Below are positions 41,808 to 51,027 of a DNA stretch of 64,000 nucleotides, one piece after another. Both the position numbers and the translations under genes were made by a program. The notes under the pieces were generated by a model that was not told the origin of the DNA, did not search any database, and worked only from the letters and a program-made list of their open reading frames with translations. Numbering within the stretch: position 1 is the first letter of the stretch; each line of letters opens with the position of its first letter. Source of the DNA: Sva-07 sp963715285. GTDB taxonomy: Bacteria > Actinomycetota > Acidimicrobiia > Acidimicrobiales > Ilumatobacteraceae. Location of the stretch: the NCBI GenBank assembly GCA_963715285.1, contig CAVQRU010000015.1, positions 1-64,000 on the forward strand, written 5' to 3'.

Positions 41808-44297
41808 GTGATGCGCCCCGTCCACCAGTTCACCGTCAGCAGCAGCGTCCCGGCGTCGCTCGAGCCGCTCGAAGCGATCGCCGCGAACCTGCACTGGGCC
41901 TGGAGCCGAGAGCTGGCACTCCCCTTCGATCGGCTCGACGGCTCGCCAACCGGTGCGTCGTGGCGCGAGACCGGTCAGCACCCCGTCGACCTGGTGCGCC
42001 GCACGTCGCCGGGCTGTTGGGAACAACTCGCCGCCGACGAGGCATACGTCGAGCAGGTCCGCACTGCTCGACACCACCTCGACGAACTCCTCGAACGGTC
42101 GTCGTGGTTCCAGCGACGTGCCGATGCCGGCGAGACCCCCCTGGATCTCGTGGCCTACTTCTCGCCGGAGTTCGGGATCACCGAAGCCCTCCCGCAGTAC
42201 TCGGGCGGCCTCGGCGTGCTCGCCGGTGACCACCTCAAGGCGAGTTCCGATCTCGGCGTGCCCCTGGTCGGTGTCGGCCTGCTCTACGCCGAGGGGTACT
42301 TCCATCAGGAGCTCGACAGCGAGAGCTGGCAACGCGAGCGCAACGAGCGCATCGATCCCGACGGGCTCGGCATCCAGCCGACCGGTGTCGAGGTGCGCGT
42401 CGACCTCGCCGGCGTCGACGTCGCAGTTCGGGTGTGGCGCGTCGACGTCGGCCGGATCCCGCTCTATCTGCTCGACACGAACGTGCCCGGCAATCCGCCC
42501 GAGGCCGTCGCCGTCACCGACCGTCTCTACGGCGGCGACGAACAGCACCGCCTCCGGCAGGAGATCGTGCTGGGCATCGGTGGGGTGCGGGCGCTGCGGG
42601 CCCTCGACATCCACCCGCAGGTGTTCCACACGAACGAGGGCCACGCCGGGTTCCTCGGACTGGAGCGGATCCGCGAGTGGGTCGGGCACGGGCTCAGCTT
42701 CTCCGAGGCCATCGAAGCCGTACGCGCGGGCAGCGTCTTCACCACCCACACACCGGTGCCCGCCGGCATCGATCAGTTCCCCCATGACCTCTTCGAGCGC
42801 TACTTCACCTCGTTCGCCGAGCAGTGCGGCATCACCTTCGACGAGTTGCTCGCCCTCGGTCAGGGCAACGCCGAGAGCAGCAAGTTCAACATGGCGATCA
42901 TGGGACTGCGGCTCGCCGCACGCGCGAACGGCGTCGCGCGGCTGCACGGCGAGGTGTCGCGGCAGATGTTCGGCTCGCTCTGGCCCGGTCTGCCGGTGAA
43001 GGAGATCCCGATCGGCCACGTCACGAACGGCGTCCACGCCCGGTCGTGGGTGAGCGACCGTGTGGACGAACTGCTCGGCCAGATGATCGGCGAGGAGTGG
43101 CACCTCGCCGGCGAGCCCGATTGGGCACGCGTGAAACACCTCAGCCACCACGAGATCTGGAACGTGCGCAACGACGGCCGCCGCGAGCTGGTCGACATGG
43201 TCCGTCATCGCCTGGGTGAGGATCTGCTCGACCCGAACGTCCTCACGATCGGCTTCGCCCGTCGGTTCGCCACCTACAAGCGCTCGACACTGCTCCTGAG
43301 TCAGATCGAACGTCTCAAGGCAATGCTGCTCGACGAGCAACGCCCGGTCCAGTTCGTGTTCGCCGGCAAGGCGCATCCGGCCGACGAGCCGGGCAAGTCG
43401 ATGATCCGTGAGATCGATCGGCTCGCCCGCACCGCCGACGTCCGCCACCGCTTCGTGTTCATCCCCGACTACGACATCGGGATCGCTCGCACGATGTACC
43501 ACGGCTGCGACGTGTGGTTGAACACGCCTCGGCGTCCGATGGAGGCCTGCGGCACCAGCGGCATGAAGGCCGCCCTCAACGGCTCGCTCAACTGCTCGAT
43601 CCGCGACGGCTGGTGGGACGAGATGTCCGCGGAGCGCAACGGGTTCGACATCCCGTCCTTCGACGACGACCCCGACCTCGAGCGCCGGGACCGGCGCGAA
43701 GCCTCGGCGACGTTCGACGTCATCGAGAACCAGATCGTGCGGTCGTTCTACGACCGCGGTGACGACGGAGTGCCTCACGACTGGATCGATCGGATCACCA
43801 CGAACTGGGCCACGCTCGGCTGGAACGTGATCGCAGGACGCATGGTGCGCGACTACGTCACGCAGTACTACGAACCCGCTGCCGTCAGTTCCGACGCGCT
43901 CACCGCCGACATGGCGGCGCCCGCGCGCGAGTTGGCCGACTGGAAACGCAGGATCGCCGATGCCTGGCCGGGGGTGCGCATCGCGCTCGACACAGCACAA
44001 TCGCATCTCGACCCGGGATCGGCGGGAGTGGAGCGTTCCGTGGTGGCGCACGTCGATCCGGGTGAGCTGTCGCTCGACGACCTCGTCGTACAGGTCGTGC
44101 ACGGACCGGTCGCCGCTGACGGATCGTTCGACGAGCACCGGATGACCGTCATCGACATGCACCCCGACGACCACGGCCGACTCGCCGCGAGCTTCGTTCC
44201 CGAACAGGCGGGACGGTGGGGCGTGTCGGTGCGTGCGCTCCCGGCCCACCCGTCGCTCACGAGCCCGTTCGACTCCGGCCTCGTCGTCACCGACTGA
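41808..44297 (+). CDS. glgP: Alpha-glucan phosphorylase (GT35, DUF3417)
   Basis: An 829-residue phosphorylase releasing glucose-1-phosphate from glycogen. The N-terminal ~115 residues are the DUF3417 domain of actinobacterial phosphorylases (NLHWAWSRELALPFDRLDG). The catalytic part has FSPEFGITEALPQYSGGLGVLAGDHLKA. The pyridoxal phosphate Lys lies in ACGTSGMKAALNG. The GTG at 41808 is eight bases after TAGCGT (41794-41799), with an ATG as the second codon. Third gene of the glycogen cluster. Confidence 0.93.
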   Translation: MMRPVHQFTVSSSVPASLEPLEAIAANLHWAWSRELALPFDRLDGSPTGASWRETGQHPVDLVRRTSPGCWEQLAADEAYVEQVRTARHHLDELLERSSWFQRRADAGETPLDLVAYFSPEFGITEALPQYSGGLGVLAGDHLKASSDLGVPLVGVGLLYAEGYFHQELDSESWQRERNERIDPDGLGIQPTGVEVRVDLAGVDVAVRVWRVDVGRIPLYLLDTNVPGNPPEAVAVTDRLYGGDEQHRLRQEIVLGIGGVRALRALDIHPQVFHTNEGHAGFLGLERIREWVGHGLSFSEAIEAVRAGSVFTTHTPVPAGIDQFPHDLFERYFTSFAEQCGITFDELLALGQGNAESSKFNMAIMGLRLAARANGVARLHGEVSRQMFGSLWPGLPVKEIPIGHVTNGVHARSWVSDRVDELLGQMIGEEWHLAGEPDWARVKHLSHHEIWNVRNDGRRELVDMVRHRLGEDLLDPNVLTIGFARRFATYKRSTLLLSQIERLKAMLLDEQRPVQFVFAGKAHPADEPGKSMIREIDRLARTADVRHRFVFIPDYDIGIARTMYHGCDVWLNTPRRPMEACGTSGMKAALNGSLNCSIRDGWWDEMSAERNGFDIPSFDDDPDLERRDRREASATFDVIENQIVRSFYDRGDDGVPHDWIDRITTNWATLGWNVIAGRMVRDYVTQYYEPAAVSSDALTADMAAPARELADWKRRIADAWPGVRIALDTAQSHLDPGSAGVERSVVAHVDPGELSLDDLVVQVVHGPVAADGSFDEHRMTVIDMHPDDHGRLAASFVPEQAGRWGVSVRALPAHPSLTSPFDSGLVVTD

Positions 44298-44355
44298 CCG
44301 CTCGCTGCATCGAATCGACCCGTCGGCGCGATCGATGCATCGTTAGCCTGCCGTG

Positions 44356-45600
44356 GTGGTCTCGACACCCCCCGACGCCGCTCGCCGTGACGTGCCGTCA
44401 CCGACGATGCTGTTCGTCGCGTTCGGCGGTCTGATGGCGAGCCTTGCCGCCGGCTACGGCGTGTTGTTCACGATCGTCGACGACTACCGCGACGAGTACG
44501 GGATCGGCGAGACCGCCATCGGCGTGGTGATCGGTATCGGGTTCGTCGCCGCGTTCTTGTCCCAGGTGCTGATCGCCCCGTTCGCGGATCGGGGCCACGC
44601 CCGCAAGGTCGTGCTCTTCGGCGTCGGCATCAACGTCGTCGGGCTGCTGCTGATGGGGTTCAGCACCACACTCACCCCGATCCTGATCGGGCGTTTCATC
44701 TCCGGGATCGGCATCGGCGCCGCCGTCCCGGCCGCGCGACGCATCGTGATCCTCGCCGACCCGAACCATCTCGGCCAGAACCTCGGCCGCCTCCTCGCCG
44801 CCGACGTGTTCGGCTTCGCGCTCGGCCCCGCGATCTCGGCCGTGCTCGTCGGTCCGTTCGGCATCCCGGCACCGTTCGTCGTGGTCGCCGCCGCGACGGT
44901 GATCATGCTGCCGTTCGTCGCTCGTGTCGCGGTCAGCGAGAGCACGGCGACCGCGCACCGACGTCTTGCGGTCGACCTCCTGCGGATCCGTCCGTTCGCC
45001 GGTGCCGTGGTCCTCGGCGCTGCGGTGTTCGTGATGATCGGGTCGTTCGATGCCCTGTGGGCGCTCGTGCACTCCGACCTGGGCACCACCAAGTGGGTCG
45101 CCAACCTCGGCATCACGTTGTTCGCGCTCCCGTTGATCGTGCTCGGGCCCATCGGGGGCCGCTGGGCCCAGGTGTACGGCCCGTTCAAGGTCGCCGTCGG
45201 CGGGTTGATCGCCGGCGCGTTCTTCATGTCGCTCTACGGGGTGATGCCCACGGGCGGGCTGATCTTCGCGGTGGCGATGCTCCACGCGATCAGCGATGGA
45301 TTCACGGTGTCGAGCACGGGCGTTGCCGTCGGCATGACCGTGCCCGAGGAACGCCAGGCGGGTGCGCAGGGTGTGCTCGGCGGGGCGCAGGCACTGTCGG
45401 CCGGGGTGATGGCGGTGGTCACCGGTGCGTTGTACGACCAGTTCGGTCGCACCGTCGCCTACGCCGTGTGCGGTTCGGTGATGCTCGTGCTCGTGGCGAC
45501 CGGTGCCTGGCTCGCCCGCTCGGCGTGGTCGCTCAACCGTCCACTGCACTTCGACGGTCCGATCGGCCCGGAACCGTCGCCCGTTGCCTCGACCGGTTGA
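44356..45600 (+). CDS. MFS transporter
   Basis: About 414 residues with 12 hydrophobic segments. Loop 2/3 carries a typical MFS motif A (FADRGHARKVVLFG) and the second half shows PIGGRWAQVYGPFK. The C-terminus is short and cytoplasmic. Drug or metabolite efflux is the usual role, but the substrate is unknown. The GTG at 44356 (preceded by an in-frame GTG at 44353) is six bases after TAGCCT (44344-44349). It is monocistronic in appearance. Confidence 0.88.
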   Translation: MVSTPPDAARRDVPSPTMLFVAFGGLMASLAAGYGVLFTIVDDYRDEYGIGETAIGVVIGIGFVAAFLSQVLIAPFADRGHARKVVLFGVGINVVGLLLMGFSTTLTPILIGRFISGIGIGAAVPAARRIVILADPNHLGQNLGRLLAADVFGFALGPAISAVLVGPFGIPAPFVVVAAATVIMLPFVARVAVSESTATAHRRLAVDLLRIRPFAGAVVLGAAVFVMIGSFDALWALVHSDLGTTKWVANLGITLFALPLIVLGPIGGRWAQVYGPFKVAVGGLIAGAFFMSLYGVMPTGGLIFAVAMLHAISDGFTVSSTGVAVGMTVPEERQAGAQGVLGGAQALSAGVMAVVTGALYDQFGRTVAYAVCGSVMLVLVATGAWLARSAWSLNRPLHFDGPIGPEPSPVASTG

Positions 45601-45670
45601 GCGCCGACGACCGCGATCGCTGCATGCGCGCCCTGGATCGACACACGGCGATCACCTACCCTCGGGCGCC

Positions 45671-46066
45671 GTGGTCCATCCGCCGATGTTCGACGACGAC
45701 GACCCCTTTCTCGTCCGCGTACGCGAGCTCGCCGGGACGTTTCCTGGCACGGCCGAGAAGATCTCCCACGGACGCCCCGCGTTCCACACCAAGAAGGTGT
45801 TCGCGTACTACGGCGGGTCGCTGAAGGTCGACGGCGTCTGGGTCGAACACGCTCAGTCGTTGATGGTCCAACCCGACCCTGGCGACCGACGAGCCCTGAT
45901 CGAGGACTCGCGCGTCTACGTGCCTGCGTACCTCGGTCCGTCGGGATGGGTCGGCATCGACCTCGACGCCGCCACCGACTGGGCGGAGATCGAGGAGCTG
46001 CTCGACGCCTCGTACCGGCTCACGGCGCCGCGCAAGCTCGTCGACGAACTCGACGCGCGGGGCTGA
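45671..46066 (+). CDS. MmcQ/YjbR family DNA-binding-type protein
   Basis: A 131-residue YjbR-fold protein (VRVRELAGTFPGTAEKISHGRPAFHTKKVFAYYG, VYVPAYLGPSGWVGIDLD, LLDASYRLTAPRKL). This small fold resembles CyaY/double-wing DNA-binding modules; the function of the family is not settled. The GTG is eight bases after TACCCT (45657-45662). It is 70 bases after the MFS gene stop. Confidence 0.83.
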   Translation: MVHPPMFDDDDPFLVRVRELAGTFPGTAEKISHGRPAFHTKKVFAYYGGSLKVDGVWVEHAQSLMVQPDPGDRRALIEDSRVYVPAYLGPSGWVGIDLDAATDWAEIEELLDASYRLTAPRKLVDELDARG

Positions 46067-46131
46067 TGCCACCGCACCGCGAGCGCATGGCTGCGCGGGC
46101 GAGTCGTTCCTCGGCCTCGGCAACCGTGTGA

Positions 46132-46914
46132 TCAGTGGCCGGAGAACTCGGCCTTGCCGGGACCGTGTTCGAGGAAGCTCGCGACGCCGGTCTGCGAGTC
46201 GTCGGTGCCGAACACCTCGACGAACGCCTCCCGCTCCAGGGCGAGACCGTCGGCGAGCGAGGTCGAGAGCCCCGCGTCGATCACCCGCTTCGTGATCGCC
46301 TGGGCGGCGAGCGCACCGCGGGCCACCTCGGCGGCCAACGCCAACGCCCGGTCGTGGAGCTCGTCGTGGGCCACCACCTCGTCGGCGAGCCCGATCCGCA
46401 TTGCCTCCTCCGCGCGCACCTGGCGACCGGTGATGCACATCTCCTTGGCGCGGCTGGCGCCGACCGTGCGGGGCAGCCGTTGGGTGCCGCCGCCGCCCGG
46501 GATGATCCCGAGCAGGATCTCCGGTTGGCCGAACACCGCCTTCTCCGAGGCGATCCGGTAGTCGCAGGCGAGCGCCAGCTCGCAACCGCCGCCGAGTGCG
46601 TAGCCGCTGACGGCAGCGATCACGAGACGAGGCAGCGCTGCGAGCGCGTCGAGGGTGGAGTGAAAGCCCTCCGCGATGACGGCCGCCTCCTCCGGACCGC
46701 CGAACTGCGAGATGTCGGCACCGGCCGCGAGGAGGCGATCGCCGCCCGTGACCACGACCGCGCCAGGCAGGTCGGCAGCGAGTTCTGCCACGGCGCTGCG
46801 GATCTCGGCGAGCAGTTCCTGCGACAGGGCGTTGACCTTGCCGTTCGCGAGCGTGAGGACCGCGACACCGTCATCGCGCCGCTCGAGAGTGAGAAGTTGG
46901 TAGTCGGTCATCAC
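46132..46914 (-). CDS. Enoyl-CoA hydratase
   Basis: A 260-residue crotonase with both catalytic glutamates in place: GGGCELALACDYR and FGQPEILLGIIPGGGGTQRL. The oxyanion-hole segment is LLAAGADISQF. Unlike the two paralogues at the left end, this one should hydrate enoyl-CoA in beta-oxidation. The start is GTG followed by ATG (46914/46911). A small gap separates it from the YjbR gene (convergent) and 113 bp from the universal stress gene upstream. Confidence 0.92.
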   Translation of the reverse strand: MMTDYQLLTLERRDDGVAVLTLANGKVNALSQELLAEIRSAVAELAADLPGAVVVTGGDRLLAAGADISQFGGPEEAAVIAEGFHSTLDALAALPRLVIAAVSGYALGGGCELALACDYRIASEKAVFGQPEILLGIIPGGGGTQRLPRTVGASRAKEMCITGRQVRAEEAMRIGLADEVVAHDELHDRALALAAEVARGALAAQAITKRVIDAGLSTSLADGLALEREAFVEVFGTDDSQTGVASFLEHGPGKAEFSGH

Positions 46915-47027
46915 GCGAGTCTTGCCGATCGCCCCGCCTGCCGAAGACCTTGCCCACCGGCGATCTCGAAGTCAGCCGGGCACGACAGCGCGACAGCAGC
47001 CACGGCGCGAAGGCCAGTCGTCGACCG

Positions 47028-47474
47028 TCACGCGGACGTCCGGACGACGAGCACGTCGTGGCCGTGCGGGTCGAACAGCAGACGCTCGGGAACGCTGCCC
47101 AGCACGTATCGGCCGGCCGCATCGAGCCCGCGGCTGCCGAGGACGATCAGGCCGGCATCGATCGCGTCCGCAACCCGGGCGATCTGCGCAGCCGGTTCGC
47201 CTTGCGCGAGGTGTTCGGTCACGTCGGCGCCGAGGCCGCTCGCCAACTCTGCGGCCCGGGCCAAGGCTTCGACACACGTGTCGCGGTGGGCGTCGGCCTG
47301 TCGCGTGAGGGCGTCGGCACCCGCCGTACCGACGGCGGCACCAATCGCAAGGTCGGGCATGACGCTCACGGCGTGCAATTCGGCACCCAGCGCCACCGCG
47401 AGCCGGGCGGCGCGCTCGACCACCTGGTCACCGGTCGACGAATGGTGCGTTGCCACGAGAACGGGGGCGTCCAT
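47028..47474 (-). CDS. Universal stress protein (UspA family)
   Basis: A 148-residue single-domain Usp. VLVATHHSSTGDQVVERAARLA opens the fold. The ATP-binding signature G-2x-G-9x-G-(S/T) is visible as GSRGLDAAGRYVLGSVPERLL. ATP-binding Usp proteins act in stress or starvation tolerance; the specific partner is unknown. Confidence 0.9.
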   Translation of the reverse strand: MDAPVLVATHHSSTGDQVVERAARLAVALGAELHAVSVMPDLAIGAAVGTAGADALTRQADAHRDTCVEALARAAELASGLGADVTEHLAQGEPAAQIARVADAIDAGLIVLGSRGLDAAGRYVLGSVPERLLFDPHGHDVLVVRTSA

Positions 47475-47531
47475 CGCATCATCTTGCCCGATCGGTCGCT
47501 ACCGCCCGAACCCGACCTGTGCAGGTGCGGC

Positions 47532-48494
47532 TCAGGCGTCGACAGCGGCGAGCATCTCGTCGGCCGCGGTCCACGGGTCGGTCGACAGGTCGACGACCGC
47601 GTCGGTCAGCTCGTCCCAGCGCTCGCCCGAGCAGATCTGGCGCGCCCGACGCCCCAGGCGGGTGGCGACGATCTCTCGCAGCTCCTCGCGCAACCGGAAC
47701 GCGCGGCGTTCGCGCAGCTGACCCGACGACTCCGCGTACTCGCGATGAGCGAGCACCGCCTCCCAGAGCGCAGGAACTCCCTCCCCCGTCGACCCGACCG
47801 TCGGCACGATCGGCGGACGCCACGAGTCGTGCGGAAGATCGGACAGGTCCAGCATCTGCATCAAGTCGCGGCTCGTCTCCTCGACGCCCTTGCGGTCGGC
47901 CTTGTTGATGACGAACACGTCGGCGATCTCCATCAGCCCGGCCTTGTTGGCCTGCACGCTGTCGCCCCACCCGGGGTTGACCACGACCACCGTCGTGTCG
48001 GCCTTGCCGGCCACCTCCACCTCGACCTGGCCGACCCCGACGGTCTCCACCAGGATCCACTTCCGACCGATCGCGTCGAGCACGCGCACTGCCTCGGGAG
48101 TTGCGAGCGACAGCCCACCGAGGTGACCACGCGTCGCCATCGAGCGGATGAACACGCCGGGGTCGGTGGCGTGATCCTGCATCCGCACGCGGTCGCCGAG
48201 GATCGCCCCGCCGGTGAATGGCGACGATGGATCGATGGCGAGCACGGCGATCTCGAGATCCTGTGCTCGAAGGTGACCGATCAGCGAACTGGTCAGCGTG
48301 CTCTTGCCCGCGCCTGGCGCGCCCGTGAGGCCGACGGTGTAGCCCGACCCGCTGAGCGGGTAGGCGAGCCGGCCGATCACCCGAGCGTCGTCGTCACCGC
48401 GTTCGATCAGCGACAGCAGTCGCGCGAGTGCGCTGCGGTCGCCGTCGATGGCGGCCTCGAACAACTCGGGGGCGGGGCGGTGTCGTCGACTCAC
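47532..48494 (-). CDS. meaB: Methylmalonyl-CoA mutase-associated GTPase MeaB
   Basis: A 320-residue G3E GTPase (ArgK/MeaB). Walker A is TGAPGAGKST (about 57-66), the switch/base regions are VLAIDPSSPF, VETVGVGQVEVEVAG and the NKAD guanine motif. MeaB loads and protects B12 on methylmalonyl-CoA mutase; the mutase is not in view. The GTG start is ten bases after the Nfu gene stop, so the two are probably cotranscribed. Confidence 0.93.
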   Translation of the reverse strand: MSRRHRPAPELFEAAIDGDRSALARLLSLIERGDDDARVIGRLAYPLSGSGYTVGLTGAPGAGKSTLTSSLIGHLRAQDLEIAVLAIDPSSPFTGGAILGDRVRMQDHATDPGVFIRSMATRGHLGGLSLATPEAVRVLDAIGRKWILVETVGVGQVEVEVAGKADTTVVVVNPGWGDSVQANKAGLMEIADVFVINKADRKGVEETSRDLMQMLDLSDLPHDSWRPPIVPTVGSTGEGVPALWEAVLAHREYAESSGQLRERRAFRLREELREIVATRLGRRARQICSGERWDELTDAVVDLSTDPWTAADEMLAAVDA

Positions 48495-48504
48495 GCAGCC
48501 GGCC

Positions 48505-48756
48505 TCATGCCGCCTCTTCGGCGATGTTCACCACTTCGGTGACACCGTCGACTCGGTCACGCATGATGCGCTCGATCCCGGCCTTGAGCGTCTGGGTCGA
48601 GGCCGGACAGCCCACGCAGGCCCCGATCAGCTCGACCGACACGATCCCGGTCTCGGTGTCGACGTCGTGGAGGATGATGTCGCCGCCGTCGGCCTGGAGC
48701 GCCGGGCGGATGACCTCGATGGTGGCTTCGACCTGTTCGCGCATGGCGAGGACCAT
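48505..48756 (-). CDS. NifU-like C-terminal (Nfu) iron-sulfur protein
   Basis: An 83-residue Nfu domain protein that carries a labile 4Fe-4S cluster for delivery. The CxxC is Cys47/Cys50 in LIGACVGCPASTQTL, preceded by VIRPALQADGGDI. It consists of only this domain, as in actinobacterial Nfu. An internal ATG at 48744 is an alternative start. It is upstream of meaB by ten bases. Confidence 0.92.
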   Translation of the reverse strand: MVLAMREQVEATIEVIRPALQADGGDIILHDVDTETGIVSVELIGACVGCPASTQTLKAGIERIMRDRVDGVTEVVNIAEEAA

Positions 48757-48787
48757 TCAATCAGCCAAGGTCGTACGATCGGTAGGC

Positions 48788-48988
48788 GTGACCGCAGTGT
48801 TCGCCGCCGGCGCGGCGCCGGCTCTTCTCGCCCACCAGGGCGGGTGGGACGAGTTCCTGCTGATCGGCGGCCCGATCGTGATCATCTGCGGTCTGCTGTG
48901 GCTCGCCAAACGACGTGTCGACGCCGCCCACCTCACCCACGGCGCCGGCTCGAACATCAACGAGCGCGACCCCGACGGTCCGTCGTGA
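48788..48988 (+). CDS. Small membrane protein
   Basis: A 66-residue protein: an Ala-rich N-terminus and hydrophobic helix (LLIGGPIVIICGLLWLAKR, about residues 24-42), then a polar His/Asn/Asp-rich tail. There is no recognised family, though proteins of this layout recur in actinobacteria. The GTG is eight bases after TACGAT (48774-48779), supporting a real, leaderless gene divergent from nfu. Confidence 0.65.
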   Translation: MTAVFAAGAAPALLAHQGGWDEFLLIGGPIVIICGLLWLAKRRVDAAHLTHGAGSNINERDPDGPS

Positions 48989-49100
48989 GGCGGGCCCGCC
49001 AACTCGATCGTTCCTGAGTTCGACAGGACGGTGAGACCGATGCCGACGAGCCACTCGAGCCGGCAGTGCGGGCGGGAGTCTGTCCGGCTGGAGCACCGGC

Positions 49101-49859
49101 TCATGGCTGGTTGCCCGCCCAGACTCGAGCGACGGTGGCCGGGTCGAACAGGAGCTCGCAGGGAATCCCGTCCCGATCGACGTCCATGTTCGCTCGCGTG
49201 CCATCGGTGAACCAGTAGGCGAGCACCGACGCATAGGCCCAGTCGTTGTCCATCCACCATGAATCCTGGGCCGGGTCCGCTGGCCCGTGGCCGCCCATGC
49301 TCAGAATGAAATCCGGGTGGGCGAGATACTCGCGGCAGAGCAGTCCCGAAGCGATGGTCGGCAGGAAGAAGCTCCCGTCGGTTCCCGCGCCGTTCGCCCA
49401 CGCCGTGCCCGAGTCGTCGACCACGATCACGTAGAAGTCGTTGAGCACGTCCGCGGGCGGGTCCGTGCTCAAGTAGCAGTCGAAAACGTCACCACGCGCA
49501 ACGACATCGTGTTGGTCAACCGGTGCGTCCCCGGCATCGCGACCGGACCGCGGCACCCTCCAGCAGCGGTCGAACTCGAACGCCTGCCAGTAGCCGTTCG
49601 ACTCGGTCACGGCTGCGCGCTCGTAGCGCTCCAGGATCGAGCGGAGGTCGACGCCCGTCGGCTGAATCGCCGCGGTCGTCGGCGCGATCGATGTCACTGT
49701 GGGCACCGTGGTCGCGGGCAGCGTCGCAGTCTCCAACCCGGTGGTTGGCGAGCCGTTCGTCGGTGCGCTGTTCGTCGTCTCGCTCGACTCACGGACGCCG
49801 CCGCAACCAGCACCCAGCACGATCGCCACCACAGCCACCAAACGGCCGAGCGACGACAT
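49101..49859 (-). CDS. Lipoprotein with C-terminal Excalibur-like motif
   Basis: A 252-residue lipoprotein: a hydrophobic signal with lipobox GAGC (Cys19), a Thr/Ser/Pro-rich linker to about residue 65, and an extracytoplasmic domain with six Cys. The C-terminus has DVDRDGIPCELLF, close to the Excalibur calcium-binding pattern DxDxDGxxCE. The start is ATG with GGAGG five bases upstream, i.e. Shine-Dalgarno-led. Role unknown; secreted domain ending in a calcium motif suggests a wall-associated protein. Confidence 0.78.
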   Translation of the reverse strand: MSSLGRLVAVVAIVLGAGCGGVRESSETTNSAPTNGSPTTGLETATLPATTVPTVTSIAPTTAAIQPTGVDLRSILERYERAAVTESNGYWQAFEFDRCWRVPRSGRDAGDAPVDQHDVVARGDVFDCYLSTDPPADVLNDFYVIVVDDSGTAWANGAGTDGSFFLPTIASGLLCREYLAHPDFILSMGGHGPADPAQDSWWMDNDWAYASVLAYWFTDGTRANMDVDRDGIPCELLFDPATVARVWAGNQP

Positions 49860-50030
49860 CACCACCACCTCCACGACCATGGTCGACCCCGCTCCGGAGC
49901 CGTCGTAGGGCACAACGACCTGCCGCCCGTCTCGAGCACCACCTCGGCGGCCAGCACGGCGGCCATGTCCGGGCGTCGTCGCGGACGGCACTCGTCCGAC
50001 GGGCCGGCGGTGGCGCTCGACGTCCTGTGG

Positions 50031-50537
50031 TCAGGACGCTGCGCGGTGCTGGGAAGTGGTGGTCACCGGCTTCGTCGTGTGGCGATCTCGTAGTTCAGCG
50101 GCAAAGCGCTCGGCGTTGCGGAGGTCGTGAGCGTTCGGACGCCCACGATTGAGGCCGCCGAAACACCCGAGCGGACCCCAGGTGTCCCATCCACGACAGG
50201 TGAAGGTCCCGTCCAGCCGGTACCCCCTCGACTCGAGCGCGTTGCGAACCTCACGTGTGAATCCCAGCCAGGGCAACTCGGGCGCGCCGCTGGTGGCGAA
50301 GAGAAACACGTGGCGGCCCTCGCCGGGCGGAAGCGAGTCGACCAGTTCCCGGAGCTCGGCGTCGAGCCGCATGCCGTACACACCTGAACCGAACCCGACG
50401 AGATCGTGCGACGCGAGTTCCGATGCGTCGACGTCCGCAGGTGACAGGACCCTCGCATCGAGGACTTCCGCCATCACCTCTGCGATCTTCCTGGTGTTTC
50501 CGTGCGATCTCGAAGCGCAGACAACGATCCGACTCAT
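50031..50537 (-). CDS. Flavodoxin family protein
   Basis: A 168-residue protein with the FMN-phosphate loop at the N-terminus (VCASRSHGNTRKIAEVMAE), then FGSGVYGMRLDAELRELV and LFATSGAPELPW, the flavin-ring loops of flavodoxin-like proteins. It likely carries FMN for electron transfer. The ATG has GAGGAGG about five bases upstream. The longer frame upstream is rejected because it would pass through the Shine-Dalgarno. Confidence 0.85.
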   Translation of the reverse strand: MSRIVVCASRSHGNTRKIAEVMAEVLDARVLSPADVDASELASHDLVGFGSGVYGMRLDAELRELVDSLPPGEGRHVFLFATSGAPELPWLGFTREVRNALESRGYRLDGTFTCRGWDTWGPLGCFGGLNRGRPNAHDLRNAERFAAELRDRHTTKPVTTTSQHRAAS

Positions 50538-51027
50538 GGCCCCTCCTCGTGTTGGCGACTCCCGATACTTCGAGCGTGAGTCGCCATGTGCCCGGCGGCA
50601 AGAGGCGATCGTCACTGGCTCTCCGGTCCCGCCGTCGTGGCCGGCGAGCTCGTGGCCCGGCTCACCCACACTTCGCCGACCCCAGCACCGACGACCCGAC
50701 ACTCCCCACGGACCCTCGAGCGCCCGCCGATGCGAGGCGCGACGTCGGTGTCGGGGGCGAACATTCTCGGAGCGACGAAGGCTCGACGTCCACCGCTGCG
50801 AGCCCAGCGATGATCATCAGGCGCACTCGTCTCTCGCGCTGTTCCTGGTCGGGAGTCGTACGGTGAGACATTGGAAGCGCCGGTACGGGTGGACCGCACA
50901 CTCGGTCACGCGTCATCGCAAAGCGCCGGCAGTCGCCGCCAGACCACGGCTGCGCCGAGCGCCCGAGCGTTCCTCTGGCTGCCTATCGGCGCCCCGGCCT
51001 CGGTCACCCACAACCCAAGGTGCGGCC
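50538..51027. other. Gap without recognisable gene (490 bp)
   Basis: Both strands carry only short, biased frames with no Shine-Dalgarno or TANNNT start and no family resemblance. It separates the flavodoxin gene from the damaged cyclase gene and should hold the promoters of both. Confidence 0.5.
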